Source: Halostella salina
GTDB lineage: Archaea; Halobacteriota; Halobacteria; Halobacteriales; Natronoarchaeaceae
DNA: 64,000 nucleotides
NCBI RefSeq assembly: GCF_003675855.1
Contig: NZ_RCIH01000001.1
Location: 372,001 to 436,000, forward strand
Direction of reading: 5' to 3'
Notes under the pieces: generated by a model
The model's database searches: none
What the model was told of the DNA's origin: nothing
What the model saw: the letters and a program-made list of their open reading frames with translations, nothing else
Made by a program: the position numbers and the translations under genes
Shown here: piece by piece, positions 41,051 through 51,561 of the stretch
Numbering within the stretch: position 1 is the first letter of the stretch
Layout of the letters: each line of letters opens with the position of its first letter

Positions 41051-41320
41051 ATGACCGAGGAATCGACGACGGTCGACGTGGAGGTCGAGGTCGAGGTGGA
41101 CAGCGACGAACTCGAGATCGAGGTCGGCGAGGCGACGGAGGCCGAGGCCGAACTGGAGACGCCGGGGCTCGAAATCGAGGTTGAGGTCGAGGTCGAACGC
41201 GAGGCCGACGGCGAGGAATCGGAAGCGGACGAGGCGGAAAGCGCGGAGGCAGAAGATGGAGAGAACGAGACGGAGGACGAGGCGTACGAGGACCCCGAGG
41301 CCGAGGGGTTCGACGGGTGA
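41051..41320 (+). CDS. Extremely acidic Val-Glu repeat protein
   Basis: 89 residues from ATG at 41051 (a TTG at 41024 would extend it by nine). After MTEESTTVD the chain is an alternating VEVEVEVD / ELEIEVGE / LEIEVEVEVE pattern, then an Asp/Glu/Ala-rich tail. Lys is absent and Arg occurs once. Strict alternation of hydrophobic and acidic residues can form amphipathic beta strands. The DNA is a run of gag-gtc type codons, so partial slippage origin is possible. It may be co-transcribed with the membrane protein upstream (49 bp gap). Function unknown; coding status is moderately sure. Confidence 0.6.
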   Translation: MTEESTTVDVEVEVEVDSDELEIEVGEATEAEAELETPGLEIEVEVEVEREADGEESEADEAESAEAEDGENETEDEAYEDPEAEGFDG

Positions 41321-41363
41321 CCGAGTCGGGGCGCTTTTACCCCTGAACCCACAACTCGCGGGC

Positions 41364-41897
41364 ATGGCAGAACCGCGCGTGCCGGGCGAGTCCGGCGGCG
41401 ACGTGCAGCTCCCCTGCGGCGAGAGCGTCAGGGTCGGCGACCTCGATATGGGACTGCGCGAGTTCGACTGTGCCTGCGGCGACGCCCACGCCGTCGTGCT
41501 GGACGTGCACCCGCCGTCGCGGTTCTTCCCGGAGTTTCTGGTGGAGATCCTCCGGGAGACGATCGAGACCGAGGACGACCTCGGGGAGTTCGGCACCCCC
41601 CACCTGATGGGGATCGTCATGGAGGAGTTCCCCGAGTCGGTCGTCAGCGAGGACCTCTCGGAGAACGGGTCGGTGGGCTACTCGCTGCTGTGGGTCACGG
41701 ACTTCGACTCCCGCCGGCTCCACGAGGTCGCCGTCGAACTCGTCGTGGAGCTGATGGAACACGCCGTCAGCCACGCCGAGGACGACGGCGCGATGACCGC
41801 CTTCGAGGAGCAGATGCTCGACTTCGACGTCGCGGAGTTCGTCGAGCAGTACCGCGAGCGCCGCGACTTCGACGACGAACACGACACGGCGGTGTAG
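41364..41897 (+). CDS. Conserved haloarchaeal protein (DUF5815-like)
   Basis: 177 residues from ATG at 41364. It begins with a Cys-containing strand pair (LPCGESVRVGDLDMGLREFDCACGDAHAVVLDVHPPSRFFP in pieces), where Cys and His could form a small metal site. A helical acidic part follows (FLVEILRETIETEDDLGEFGTPHLMGIVMEEFPE). I recall this as the DUF5815 family, specific to haloarchaea; function unknown. It is in line with the genes from 39810 on, 43 bp after the acidic repeat protein. Confidence 0.78.
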   Translation: MAEPRVPGESGGDVQLPCGESVRVGDLDMGLREFDCACGDAHAVVLDVHPPSRFFPEFLVEILRETIETEDDLGEFGTPHLMGIVMEEFPESVVSEDLSENGSVGYSLLWVTDFDSRRLHEVAVELVVELMEHAVSHAEDDGAMTAFEEQMLDFDVAEFVEQYRERRDFDDEHDTAV

Positions 41898-41996
41898 ACC
41901 CGGCCGACCGTGGGCGGGACGCCCGGACAGGCGTCCGCCGTGCGTCCGTCGCGTGTCCGACGATCTTTTATTAGGGATGACGTTGAACCGCCGCTC

Positions 41997-42221
41997 ATGC
42001 GCTCTCGGGGGGACGCAGAGCGGGTCAGGGCGGTGCTTCGCCAGCTCGACCCGGACGAGCCGTTGACCGCACGCGAGATACGTGACCTGCTCGCCGACCG
42101 CGGCGTGGAGCTGGACAGCGCTCACCGCGTCGCCACGGAACTCGGCCGGCTGGCCGACCGCGGCCACGTCGACGTGATCCGGGACCGGCCGTACCGGTAC
42201 TGCCTCGACGACCCCGCGTAG
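41997..42221 (+). CDS. Small winged-helix DNA-binding protein
   Basis: 74 residues from ATG at 41997. The start is supported by tttatta at about 41967-41973, 25-28 bp upstream, which implies a leaderless transcript. The whole chain is one winged helix: LDPDEPLTAREIRDLLADRGVELDSAHRVATELGRLADRGHVDVIRDRPYRYCL across residues 17-70, with the recognition helix around SAHRVATELGRL. It has no sensor domain. It is probably a small transcription factor; the target is unknown. Confidence 0.75.
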   Translation: MRSRGDAERVRAVLRQLDPDEPLTAREIRDLLADRGVELDSAHRVATELGRLADRGHVDVIRDRPYRYCLDDPA

Positions 42222-42282
42222 GGTTCCGGCGACGTTTCGCCCGGCAGATAGTTTTATCCGCCCGACACCCGATCCCCGGTTT

Positions 42283-43851
42283 GTGACAGGGAACTCACAC
42301 AGGGCTGCGGGGATCGCGGTCGCGGCGCTTCTGGCGCTCGCGGCGGTCGCGGGACCGGGCGTTACCACCGCCGACGGCGGCGTGCCCGACGCGTCGTTCG
42401 GGAACAGCGTCGTCACTGAGCAGCGCGGCGACGTGGCCGTCGTGACCGTCTTCCTGCAGGACACCGATACGGCGACGCTGACCGTCGGCTCCCAGGAAGT
42501 CAACTACGAGACGCGCGTCCGGGTGCGTGACGGGGACGGCGACGGGCAGGTTCGGGTCCGGATCAACCTTCACCTCGCCAACGGTTGGACGGGCGCATCG
42601 GCGAACGAGGTGTACAGCACCGTCGACGGGAGCGACTCCGTGGACGCGACCCGGCAGACCGGCGCGCTCGACTCGCCGCTGGACGCGGGCAACTACGAGA
42701 TGGAACTGTCCATCGACGGCAGCCCGACCGACGTGGCGGCCCTCGAACTCGAATCGCGGTCGACCGGCTCAGTCGACACGTTCGTCGGGGCGGCCGACAT
42801 CGACCCGGGCGACAGGCAGGCGGTGGTTGAGGGGGTGGCCCAGCGCGACGCCGTCGCGCGCGGGGACCTAGCTCTCGTGGCGATACAGGCCTCGGGCGTG
42901 TCGGGCTACATCCGGAACGCCGGGGATCTGGAGGGGACGCAGGGCGTCTCCCTGCGCATCGAGCAGTCCAACGCCGGCGCGAACCAGAATCCGAAGCGGA
43001 TCGCCGTCGGCGACGGCGTCCTGCACACGTTCCCGGAGAGCGACCTGCTCCTGCTCGCCGTCGACACCGCCGAGGCGGGCGTCGAATCCGGCGAGGAGTA
43101 CACGGCGGAGTTCGTCGTCAGCAGCGACAACCCCTACACCGACACCACGCAGACGGCGAGTACGACGTTCCGGATCCGCGACCGGACCGCCTCGTTCTCC
43201 GACACGCCGATCCGGGTCGACCCCGATACGGCCCAGACGGTCCGGGGCACGGCCTCCGTCGCGCCCGGAACCGAGCTAACCCTGCGGTTTGAGAGCCAGA
43301 ACGACCTCGACCCGTTCATCAAGGACCCGACGGTCACCGTCGGCGCCGACGGCAGTTTCTCGACCGCCGTCGACTTCAGCGGTAACGAGGCCGGCACCGA
43401 GTTCACCGCCGTCGTCGTGGAGGGCGACACGCAGATAAGCGGCACGGCAGACGGGGTCATCGAGGGCGACAGCCGTACGGCGACCACGACGCCAACGCCG
43501 GCGACGACGACGCGAACCCCGACGACGACACGGCCGGCGACGACCACGACGCGGGTCGAGACGACGACGGCGGTTCCGACCACCCGGTTCGAGACGACCA
43601 CGACCACCCGGGTGACGTACACCGCGGTGACGGAGCGAGCGACGACGACCCGGTGGCCCACGGCGACGCTGTCCGAGCAGGGGTTCACCAGCGTCGACAC
43701 GACGACCACCTGGAGCGCGACCGGCTCCGCCGGCGGGATCAACGGCTCGGGCAACGCGTCGTTCGCCCCCGGCGGACAGCCGGGCTTTACCGGCCTGCTC
43801 GCGGGGGCCGCGCTGCTGCTGGTCCTCGCGCTGAGCCGTCGCGGGGAGTGA
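42283..43851 (+). CDS. Secreted surface protein with Thr-rich stalk and PGF-type C-terminal anchor
   Basis: 522 residues from GTG at 42283, about 25 bp after a gttttatcc TATA-like box. A Sec signal peptide (AAGIAVAALLALAAVAGPG) is followed by beta-rich domains of the kind seen in haloarchaeal surface glycoproteins (RIRDRTASFSDTPIRVDPDTA, then TRFTAVVVEG-like strands to residue about 400). Residues about 400-480 are a Thr/Arg/Pro stalk (TTTRTPTTTRPATTTTR). The end is GGQPGFTGLLAGAALLLVL and RRGE, a PGF-CTERM tripartite signal processed by archaeosortase ArtA with lipid attachment in Haloferax. The stalk is a likely O-glycosylation site. Confidence 0.88.
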   Translation: MTGNSHRAAGIAVAALLALAAVAGPGVTTADGGVPDASFGNSVVTEQRGDVAVVTVFLQDTDTATLTVGSQEVNYETRVRVRDGDGDGQVRVRINLHLANGWTGASANEVYSTVDGSDSVDATRQTGALDSPLDAGNYEMELSIDGSPTDVAALELESRSTGSVDTFVGAADIDPGDRQAVVEGVAQRDAVARGDLALVAIQASGVSGYIRNAGDLEGTQGVSLRIEQSNAGANQNPKRIAVGDGVLHTFPESDLLLLAVDTAEAGVESGEEYTAEFVVSSDNPYTDTTQTASTTFRIRDRTASFSDTPIRVDPDTAQTVRGTASVAPGTELTLRFESQNDLDPFIKDPTVTVGADGSFSTAVDFSGNEAGTEFTAVVVEGDTQISGTADGVIEGDSRTATTTPTPATTTRTPTTTRPATTTTRVETTTAVPTTRFETTTTTRVTYTAVTERATTTRWPTATLSEQGFTSVDTTTTWSATGSAGGINGSGNASFAPGGQPGFTGLLAGAALLLVLALSRRGE

Positions 43852-43988
43852 GACGGACCGCCGTTATCGGTGGGGGGCACTGACGACGCTGTCTCGGTGA
43901 CGCCGGACGACGGCAGGGACAGTCCGGCCGCGGTGTGGCGTCTTCGCCGGTGCTAACCTTTATACGTCGACTATGTCGATCAGTTGGC

Positions 43989-45668
43989 ATGGAATACTGT
44001 CCGGAATGTGGGACCGAGGCGCGAACCGACGTGACGTACTGTCCGGGCTGTGGGACGGACCTCACCGAGTACCGGCAGTGGTCCCCTTCGGCGGACGCCG
44101 CTCCCGACGACGCCCCGTCGGAGGGGGCCGACGCGGACGCCGGGGCTGGGCCGGACGCCGGCGACCAGCCGCCCGCGGGGGAAGCCGGCACCGACCCGGA
44201 GTCGGCGGCCGACGCCGTGGACCACGACCGCGAGGGACCGGTCGACGATGCCGACGACGGGACGGACCGACAGCGACCGCCGGCGGGCGCTCCCGGCGAC
44301 GACACCGCCGACGCCGCGTCGCCCGGCGACGAAACACGGCCCGACGCTCGTCCGGGCGACCGGGGGGACGGCGACCACGACCAGTCCGCCGGCGGAGGGT
44401 CGGCCGACGACCGGCCGGTGGACGACCCGAAAGCGGGTGGACAGCGGAACGGGAGCGCCGACCCGCAGACCGAGCCGGACGAACCGCGCGACGGACACCA
44501 GCCCGGGGCGGGCGGCGGTCGTGGCACCGAACCGGACCGGAACCCCGACCGACCGGACGAACGGTCCCGGCGAGCGGGACAGGACCAGCCGCCGGGCGGC
44601 CGGCAGCAGGGCCAGCCGCAGGGTGGGGACCGACGGTCCGGCCCGGACCCACAGCGCGACCAGCCGCGGGACGGGGGACAACAGCCCGGCCACGGCCAGC
44701 CGCCCGGGCAGGGTGACCGGCCGAACGAGCCGCGCCAGCAGGGGGGCCGACAGCAGCAGGGGCGCGGCGGCCAGCCCGCACCGAACGCGGGTGGCGGCCA
44801 GCCGGCCGGGGGCCGTGGACGCGCGAACCAGCCACAGGGCGGCCGGCAGGCCGCGGACCCACAGCCTGCAGGCGGAGCCGCCGGACAGACCGGCGGGAAC
44901 CAGTGGCAGGGCGAGGCGACCGGCGGGACGGCGCAGGGTCGGGGGACTGCGGTCGACCGCACCCCGTCGTTCACCGACCGGCTCACCGCGCTCCCGTTCG
45001 CGCGGAGCCTGGGCGTCGGTGCGGCGCTGTACGTCGCCACCTACGCCGTGACGTATCTCGCCTTCCTCGCCGACGTGCTCGTGCTCAACGCGTCGAAACA
45101 CGAACTCTCGGCGTCGAACCTCATGCCGCTCTCGCCGGTCGACAACGCCACGGCCAGCATGTGGCAGTTCGTCGGCTGGCTGTTCTACGAGGGCCAGATG
45201 GTGACCATTGAAGAAACCCGTGTCATGGAAACGGGCGGCCAGCAGGAGTCGACGACCGAGGCCATCTCCCTCTTCGAGCCGTCGTACTGGACGCAGTTTC
45301 AGGGCATCAGCGACATCATCGTCACGAGCGCTCTGTACACGGCGGTCCCGGTACTGGTGCTGATCGCTGGCAGCGCGCTGTTCGTCAAATATCAGCGCGG
45401 TCGCGCTGACGACTCGCCAAGCGGTATGTTGCTCGGCGCGAGCGTCGTCGTCGGCTACGCCGTCCTTGCCGCCGCCGGATCGCTGCTGTTCTCGGCGACA
45501 CATACTGACTTCGAATCCTCAGCAATGGTTGAACTCAGCAGGACGCCCGTGCTGATGGAGGCGGTCATGTTCCCCGCTGCCTTCGCGCTGGTGGCGGGTG
45601 CCGTCGGCGGTATCGTCGCCGATTCGCTCGGCGACGACGACGCGCCGGCGGCCCAGCCCCGGCAGTAG
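43989..45668 (+). CDS. Zinc ribbon - long disordered linker - four-helix membrane protein
   Basis: 559 residues; ctttatac at about 43958-43966 lies 25-30 bp before the ATG (leaderless). The N-terminus is a zinc ribbon (Cys4, Cys7, Cys18, Cys21; MEYCPECGTEARTDVTYCPGC). Residues about 32-335 are a low-complexity linker: first acidic (Asp/Ala/Pro), then Gly/Gln/Pro/Arg (for example GGRQQGQPQGGDRRSGPDP), with almost no hydrophobic residues. The last 220 residues carry about four membrane helices with an outside loop between the first two. Haloarchaeal homologues of the membrane part are uncharacterised. The linker would reach far into the cytoplasm from the membrane. Function unknown. Confidence 0.8.
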   Translation: MEYCPECGTEARTDVTYCPGCGTDLTEYRQWSPSADAAPDDAPSEGADADAGAGPDAGDQPPAGEAGTDPESAADAVDHDREGPVDDADDGTDRQRPPAGAPGDDTADAASPGDETRPDARPGDRGDGDHDQSAGGGSADDRPVDDPKAGGQRNGSADPQTEPDEPRDGHQPGAGGGRGTEPDRNPDRPDERSRRAGQDQPPGGRQQGQPQGGDRRSGPDPQRDQPRDGGQQPGHGQPPGQGDRPNEPRQQGGRQQQGRGGQPAPNAGGGQPAGGRGRANQPQGGRQAADPQPAGGAAGQTGGNQWQGEATGGTAQGRGTAVDRTPSFTDRLTALPFARSLGVGAALYVATYAVTYLAFLADVLVLNASKHELSASNLMPLSPVDNATASMWQFVGWLFYEGQMVTIEETRVMETGGQQESTTEAISLFEPSYWTQFQGISDIIVTSALYTAVPVLVLIAGSALFVKYQRGRADDSPSGMLLGASVVVGYAVLAAAGSLLFSATHTDFESSAMVELSRTPVLMEAVMFPAAFALVAGAVGGIVADSLGDDDAPAAQPRQ

Positions 45669-45727
45669 CGCGGTCCTCGCGGTTCTTCCGTCGGTACGAC
45701 CGTCACCCCCGTCGCAATCGTTGCGGG

Positions 45728-45743
45728 ATTCGAAATTCGAAAT
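45728..45743. promoter_or_regulatory. Candidate Lrp-type operator in the carB promoter
   Basis: ATTCGAAATTCGAAAT contains two TTCGAA boxes (45729-45734 and 45736-45741). Its reverse strand, ATTTCGAATTTCG, differs by one base from ATTTCGAAATTCG in the carA-lrp intergenic region (52702-52714). It lies about 35-50 bp upstream of the carB TATA-like ttatta (45776-45781), a normal place for a regulator. Confidence 0.6.
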
Positions 45744-45809
45744 CGTGTTTCGCTACTCGTAATCTATCGTGGGGCTTATTACGATGTGCGAACTTCGGAC
45801 TGGTAACGC

Positions 45810-49055
<3,246 letters not shown>

Positions 49056-49131
49056 GCCGAACTTCGGCCCGCAACCGGTCCGTTTCTTTCGCCTCGTCGG
49101 CGGTCACCGATCGTAACTACTAACCCCACGA

Positions 49132-49145
49132 TTAGGTTAGCCTAA
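49132..49145. promoter_or_regulatory. Iron box (DtxR/SirR/Idr-type operator) before the FecCD operon
   Basis: TTAGGTTAGCCTAA is a palindrome matching the left two-thirds of the well-known DtxR/IdeR consensus TTAGGTTAGCCTAACCTAA. It ends six bases before the ATG at 49152 and likely overlaps the core promoter. Haloarchaea use DtxR-family regulators (SirR/Idr) for iron uptake genes, so iron-dependent repression of the transporter is the natural reading. Confidence 0.75.
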
Positions 49146-49151
49146 AACGAC

Positions 49152-50273
49152 ATGGGTAGATCGGAGACGGCGGGGGGTGCCCGGACGACGAACCGGCAGG
49201 GGTGGGTCAGCCGGACCCTCGCGCTGTTCTGTCTCGGCTGTACCGCGCTCACCGTCGCCGGCGGGCTGGTGCAGGTGAGCTTCGGGACGTACTCGATGAC
49301 GATCGAGCAGGCGTGGCGGACCGTGTTCGACCCCGGCGTGGTGTTCAACCTCGACGCGTGGAACGCGTTCCTCTTCGGGGGCGAACTGCCGGAGATGACC
49401 ACACGGAGCGTCGTCGTCTGGAACCTCCGGCTCCCCCGGGTGTTCGTCGGGATGATCGCCGGCGCGACGCTCGCCGTCTCGGGCGCTATCTTCCAGGCGG
49501 TCACGCGCAACGAGCTGGCGAGCCCCTTCGTGCTCGGCGTGAGTTCGGGAGCCGGCTTCGCGGTGCTGCTGACCCTCGTGGTGTTCAGCGGCCTCGCGCC
49601 GTTCCTTCCCTTCCTCGCGGCCGCCGGCGGGGCGCTGGCCTTTCTGGTCGTGTACGCCATCGCCTGGAAGGGCGGGACGAGCCCCGTCCGACTCGTTCTC
49701 GCGGGCGTGATCGTCAACATGGTGTTCCAGTCGCTCCAGCGCGCGCTGTTTTTCTTCGCGGACGACCTGGGGGTCGTCCAGACGGCGATCGCCTGGACGA
49801 CCGGCTCGCTCACCGGCACGGGCTGGGAGGAGGTCCGGATCGCCGTCCTGCCGGCGCTGATCGCCATCGCCATCGCCCTCGCCGGTGCCCGCCAGCTGAA
49901 CGTCCTCCTGCTCGGCGAGCGGACGGCCCAGTCGCTCGGCATGCGCGTCGAGCGCGTCCGGTTCCTGCTCTCGGGCGTCGCCATCCTCGCGGCCAGCGCC
50001 GCCATCGCCGTGGCCGGCATCGTCGGCTTCTTCGGCCTGGTCGTCCCCCACATCGTCCGGAACGTCGTCGGGAGCGACTACCGGCGGCTGATGGTCGGTT
50101 GCCTCTTCGCCGGCCCGGCGCTGATGGTGGTCGCCGACGTGGGCGCGCGGCTGTTCTTCCCGGTCGTGCTGAACTCGCCCCGGCAGGTGCCGGTGGGCGT
50201 CGTCACCGGGCTGGTCGGCGGGCCGTACTTCCTCTACCTGATGCGGAAACAGCAGTCGATGGGTGAGCTCTGA
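49152..50273 (+). CDS. FecCD-family ABC transporter permease (siderophore/cobalamin/haem type)
   Basis: 373 residues with about ten membrane helices. The family blocks are clear: LRLPRVFVGMIAGATLAVSGAIFQAVTRNELASPFVLGVSSGAGF (residues about 96-140), GERTAQSLGMRVERVR and AVAGIVGFFGLVVPHIVRNVVGSDYRRLMVGC. It forms the homodimeric channel of a BtuC/FhuB-type importer. The iron box directly before the start points to ferric siderophore uptake; BtuC-type cobalamin import is less likely for that reason. It overlaps the ATPase gene by TGATG. No substrate-binding protein gene is adjacent. Confidence 0.92.
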   Translation: MGRSETAGGARTTNRQGWVSRTLALFCLGCTALTVAGGLVQVSFGTYSMTIEQAWRTVFDPGVVFNLDAWNAFLFGGELPEMTTRSVVVWNLRLPRVFVGMIAGATLAVSGAIFQAVTRNELASPFVLGVSSGAGFAVLLTLVVFSGLAPFLPFLAAAGGALAFLVVYAIAWKGGTSPVRLVLAGVIVNMVFQSLQRALFFFADDLGVVQTAIAWTTGSLTGTGWEEVRIAVLPALIAIAIALAGARQLNVLLLGERTAQSLGMRVERVRFLLSGVAILAASAAIAVAGIVGFFGLVVPHIVRNVVGSDYRRLMVGCLFAGPALMVVADVGARLFFPVVLNSPRQVPVGVVTGLVGGPYFLYLMRKQQSMGEL

Positions 50274-51142
50274 TGGCACCGACGAACGCCGACGCACGGA
50301 CCGACGAATCGGGCGGCGAACGGATCACCGACGGCGACGGGGCCGTCGTCGACAGCGCGCTCGTCGGCGACGGGCTCGAACTGAGCTACCCGACGAGCGA
50401 CGGGGCGGTCGTCGACTGCGCCCGCCTCGACATTCCGGAGGGGGCCGTCACGGCGCTCGTGGGGCCGAACGGCAGCGGCAAGAGCACGCTGCTGAAGGGG
50501 CTTTCCGACCATCTCGACCCGGACGCCGGCACGGTGCGGATCCGCGGGCGGGACCTAGAGTCGTTCGGCAAGAAGGAGCTCGCCCGCGAACTCGGCGTGC
50601 TCTCGCAGGAGAACGACTCGCTGGACAGCATCACGGTCGAGGACCTGGCGTACCACGGCCGCTACCCCCACCGCGGGTTCTTCGACGACACGACCGACGC
50701 GGACCGCGAGGCGGTCGAGCGCGCACTGGACCTGGCCGGCGTCGACCACCTCCGCGACGCCGAACTCGGGCAGCTGAGCGGCGGCCAGAAGCAACTGGCG
50801 TGGATCGCCATGGTGCTCGCACAGGACACGGACGTGCTCCTGCTCGACGAGCCGACGACGTTTCTCGACCTCTACCACCAGTTCCGCGTGCTGGAGACGG
50901 TGCGCCAGCTCAACGAGCGGCAGGGTGTCACCGTCGCCGTCGTGCTCCACGACATCGCGCAGGCCGCCCGCTTCGCGGACTACCTCGTGGCGATGCGCGA
51001 CGGGGAACTGTACGACTGGGGGCCGCCGGATGAGGTGGTGACCGAACAGCTACTCGCGGACGTGTTCGGCGTCGAGGCCACGGTCGAGCACGACCCCGAA
51101 CTGCAGGTGCTCCCCCACCGCGCGCTGCCCGACGACGAGTGA
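50273..51142 (+). CDS. ABC transporter ATP-binding protein (FecE/FepC type)
   Basis: 289 residues. Walker A is VGPNGSGKSTLL, the signature is LGQLSGGQKQLAWIAMVLAQ, and Walker B is DVLLLDEPTTFLDLYHQ, with the H-loop in VVLHDIAQAARFADY. The order and spacing, and the LDLYHQ extension after Walker B, are typical of siderophore-import ATPases. The ATG at 50273 overlaps the permease stop (TGATG). The first 35 residues are an acidic, variable extension. It would energise import through the permease encoded upstream. Confidence 0.95.
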   Translation: MAPTNADARTDESGGERITDGDGAVVDSALVGDGLELSYPTSDGAVVDCARLDIPEGAVTALVGPNGSGKSTLLKGLSDHLDPDAGTVRIRGRDLESFGKKELARELGVLSQENDSLDSITVEDLAYHGRYPHRGFFDDTTDADREAVERALDLAGVDHLRDAELGQLSGGQKQLAWIAMVLAQDTDVLLLDEPTTFLDLYHQFRVLETVRQLNERQGVTVAVVLHDIAQAARFADYLVAMRDGELYDWGPPDEVVTEQLLADVFGVEATVEHDPELQVLPHRALPDDE

Positions 51143-51156
51143 GTCGTCGGCGACCG

Positions 51157-51300
51157 CTAGTACGCCTCCGACTCCTCGACCGGTCCCCAGATCACGTACT
51201 CCTCGCACTCCGGACACTGGAGCGGCGGCATCTCGTGGACGACCCCGCCAAGCTGCCTGTTGTCGACGACGATCCCGCAGTTCCCGCACTGTTTCGCCAT
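51157..51300 (-). CDS. 47-residue zinc-ribbon microprotein
   Basis: ATG at 51298-51300 to TAG at 51157-51159. The product has CGNC (Cys5, Cys8) and CPEC (Cys29, Cys32) separated by 20 residues, the spacing of a single zinc ribbon, then an acidic tail ending EESEAY. A TATA-like attaag lies about 25 bp upstream on this strand. Haloarchaea encode many such one-domain zinc microproteins, some needed for biofilm or motility; this one has no assigned role. Three 10-bp direct repeats lie 50-80 bp upstream of it. Confidence 0.7.
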   Translation of the reverse strand: MAKQCGNCGIVVDNRQLGGVVHEMPPLQCPECEEYVIWGPVEESEAY

Positions 51301-51350
51301 GGGATCACCCGGTGTGCCGGGGGCTTAATCCGGGCTTATCGTTGCGCACG

Positions 51351-51380
51351 GTTCGGACCGTTTCGGACCGTTCCGACCGT
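51351..51380. repeat. Three 10-bp tandem repeats (gttcggaccg type)
   Basis: gttcggaccg, tttcggaccg and ttccgaccgt follow each other with a period of 10 bases, almost one helical turn. They lie 50-80 bp upstream of the zinc microprotein start, in the non-coding space between it and the carA tail array. Regularly phased repeats of this size are often protein-binding sites; no partner is known. Confidence 0.5.
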
Positions 51381-51448
51381 TGCAGGCGTGAAACGGTCGC
51401 CGTGCTGTCAGTGAACCCTCCGAAAACAGCGGCGAACGCGAACCGCGA

Positions 51449-51561
51449 TCAGTCGTCGGCTTATCCGGCTGCGACTGCAGCAGCGAGATGTAACTCGCTG
51501 CCGCTCAGTCGTCAGCCTCATCCAGCCGCGACCGCAGCGGCGAGATGAAACTCGTCGCCGA
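51449..51561 (-). repeat. Two diverged tandem copies of the carA 3' end, each with a hairpin
   Basis: Starting at 51449 and 51505 (periods 56 and 57 bp) are two units that each begin like the carA end at 51562 (tcagtcgtcggc / tcagtcgtcagc). On the minus strand each reads GCC or GCT GAC GAC TGA, that is, ADD-stop, as carA itself ends. In unit 1, CAGTCG (51450-51455) pairs with CGACTG (51472-51477). A second perfect stem follows, GCAGCGAG (51480-51487) with CTCGCTGC (51494-51501), loop atgtaa. Unit 2 keeps both stems in weakened form (loop atgaaa). Nothing in the units encodes a protein. Confidence 0.85.

Noticed and set aside
51449-51561. carA-tail hairpins as ordinary transcription terminators
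   Set aside because: Archaeal termination needs T-rich tracts, which are absent here, and a terminator would not need to repeat the coding end; not fully excluded.
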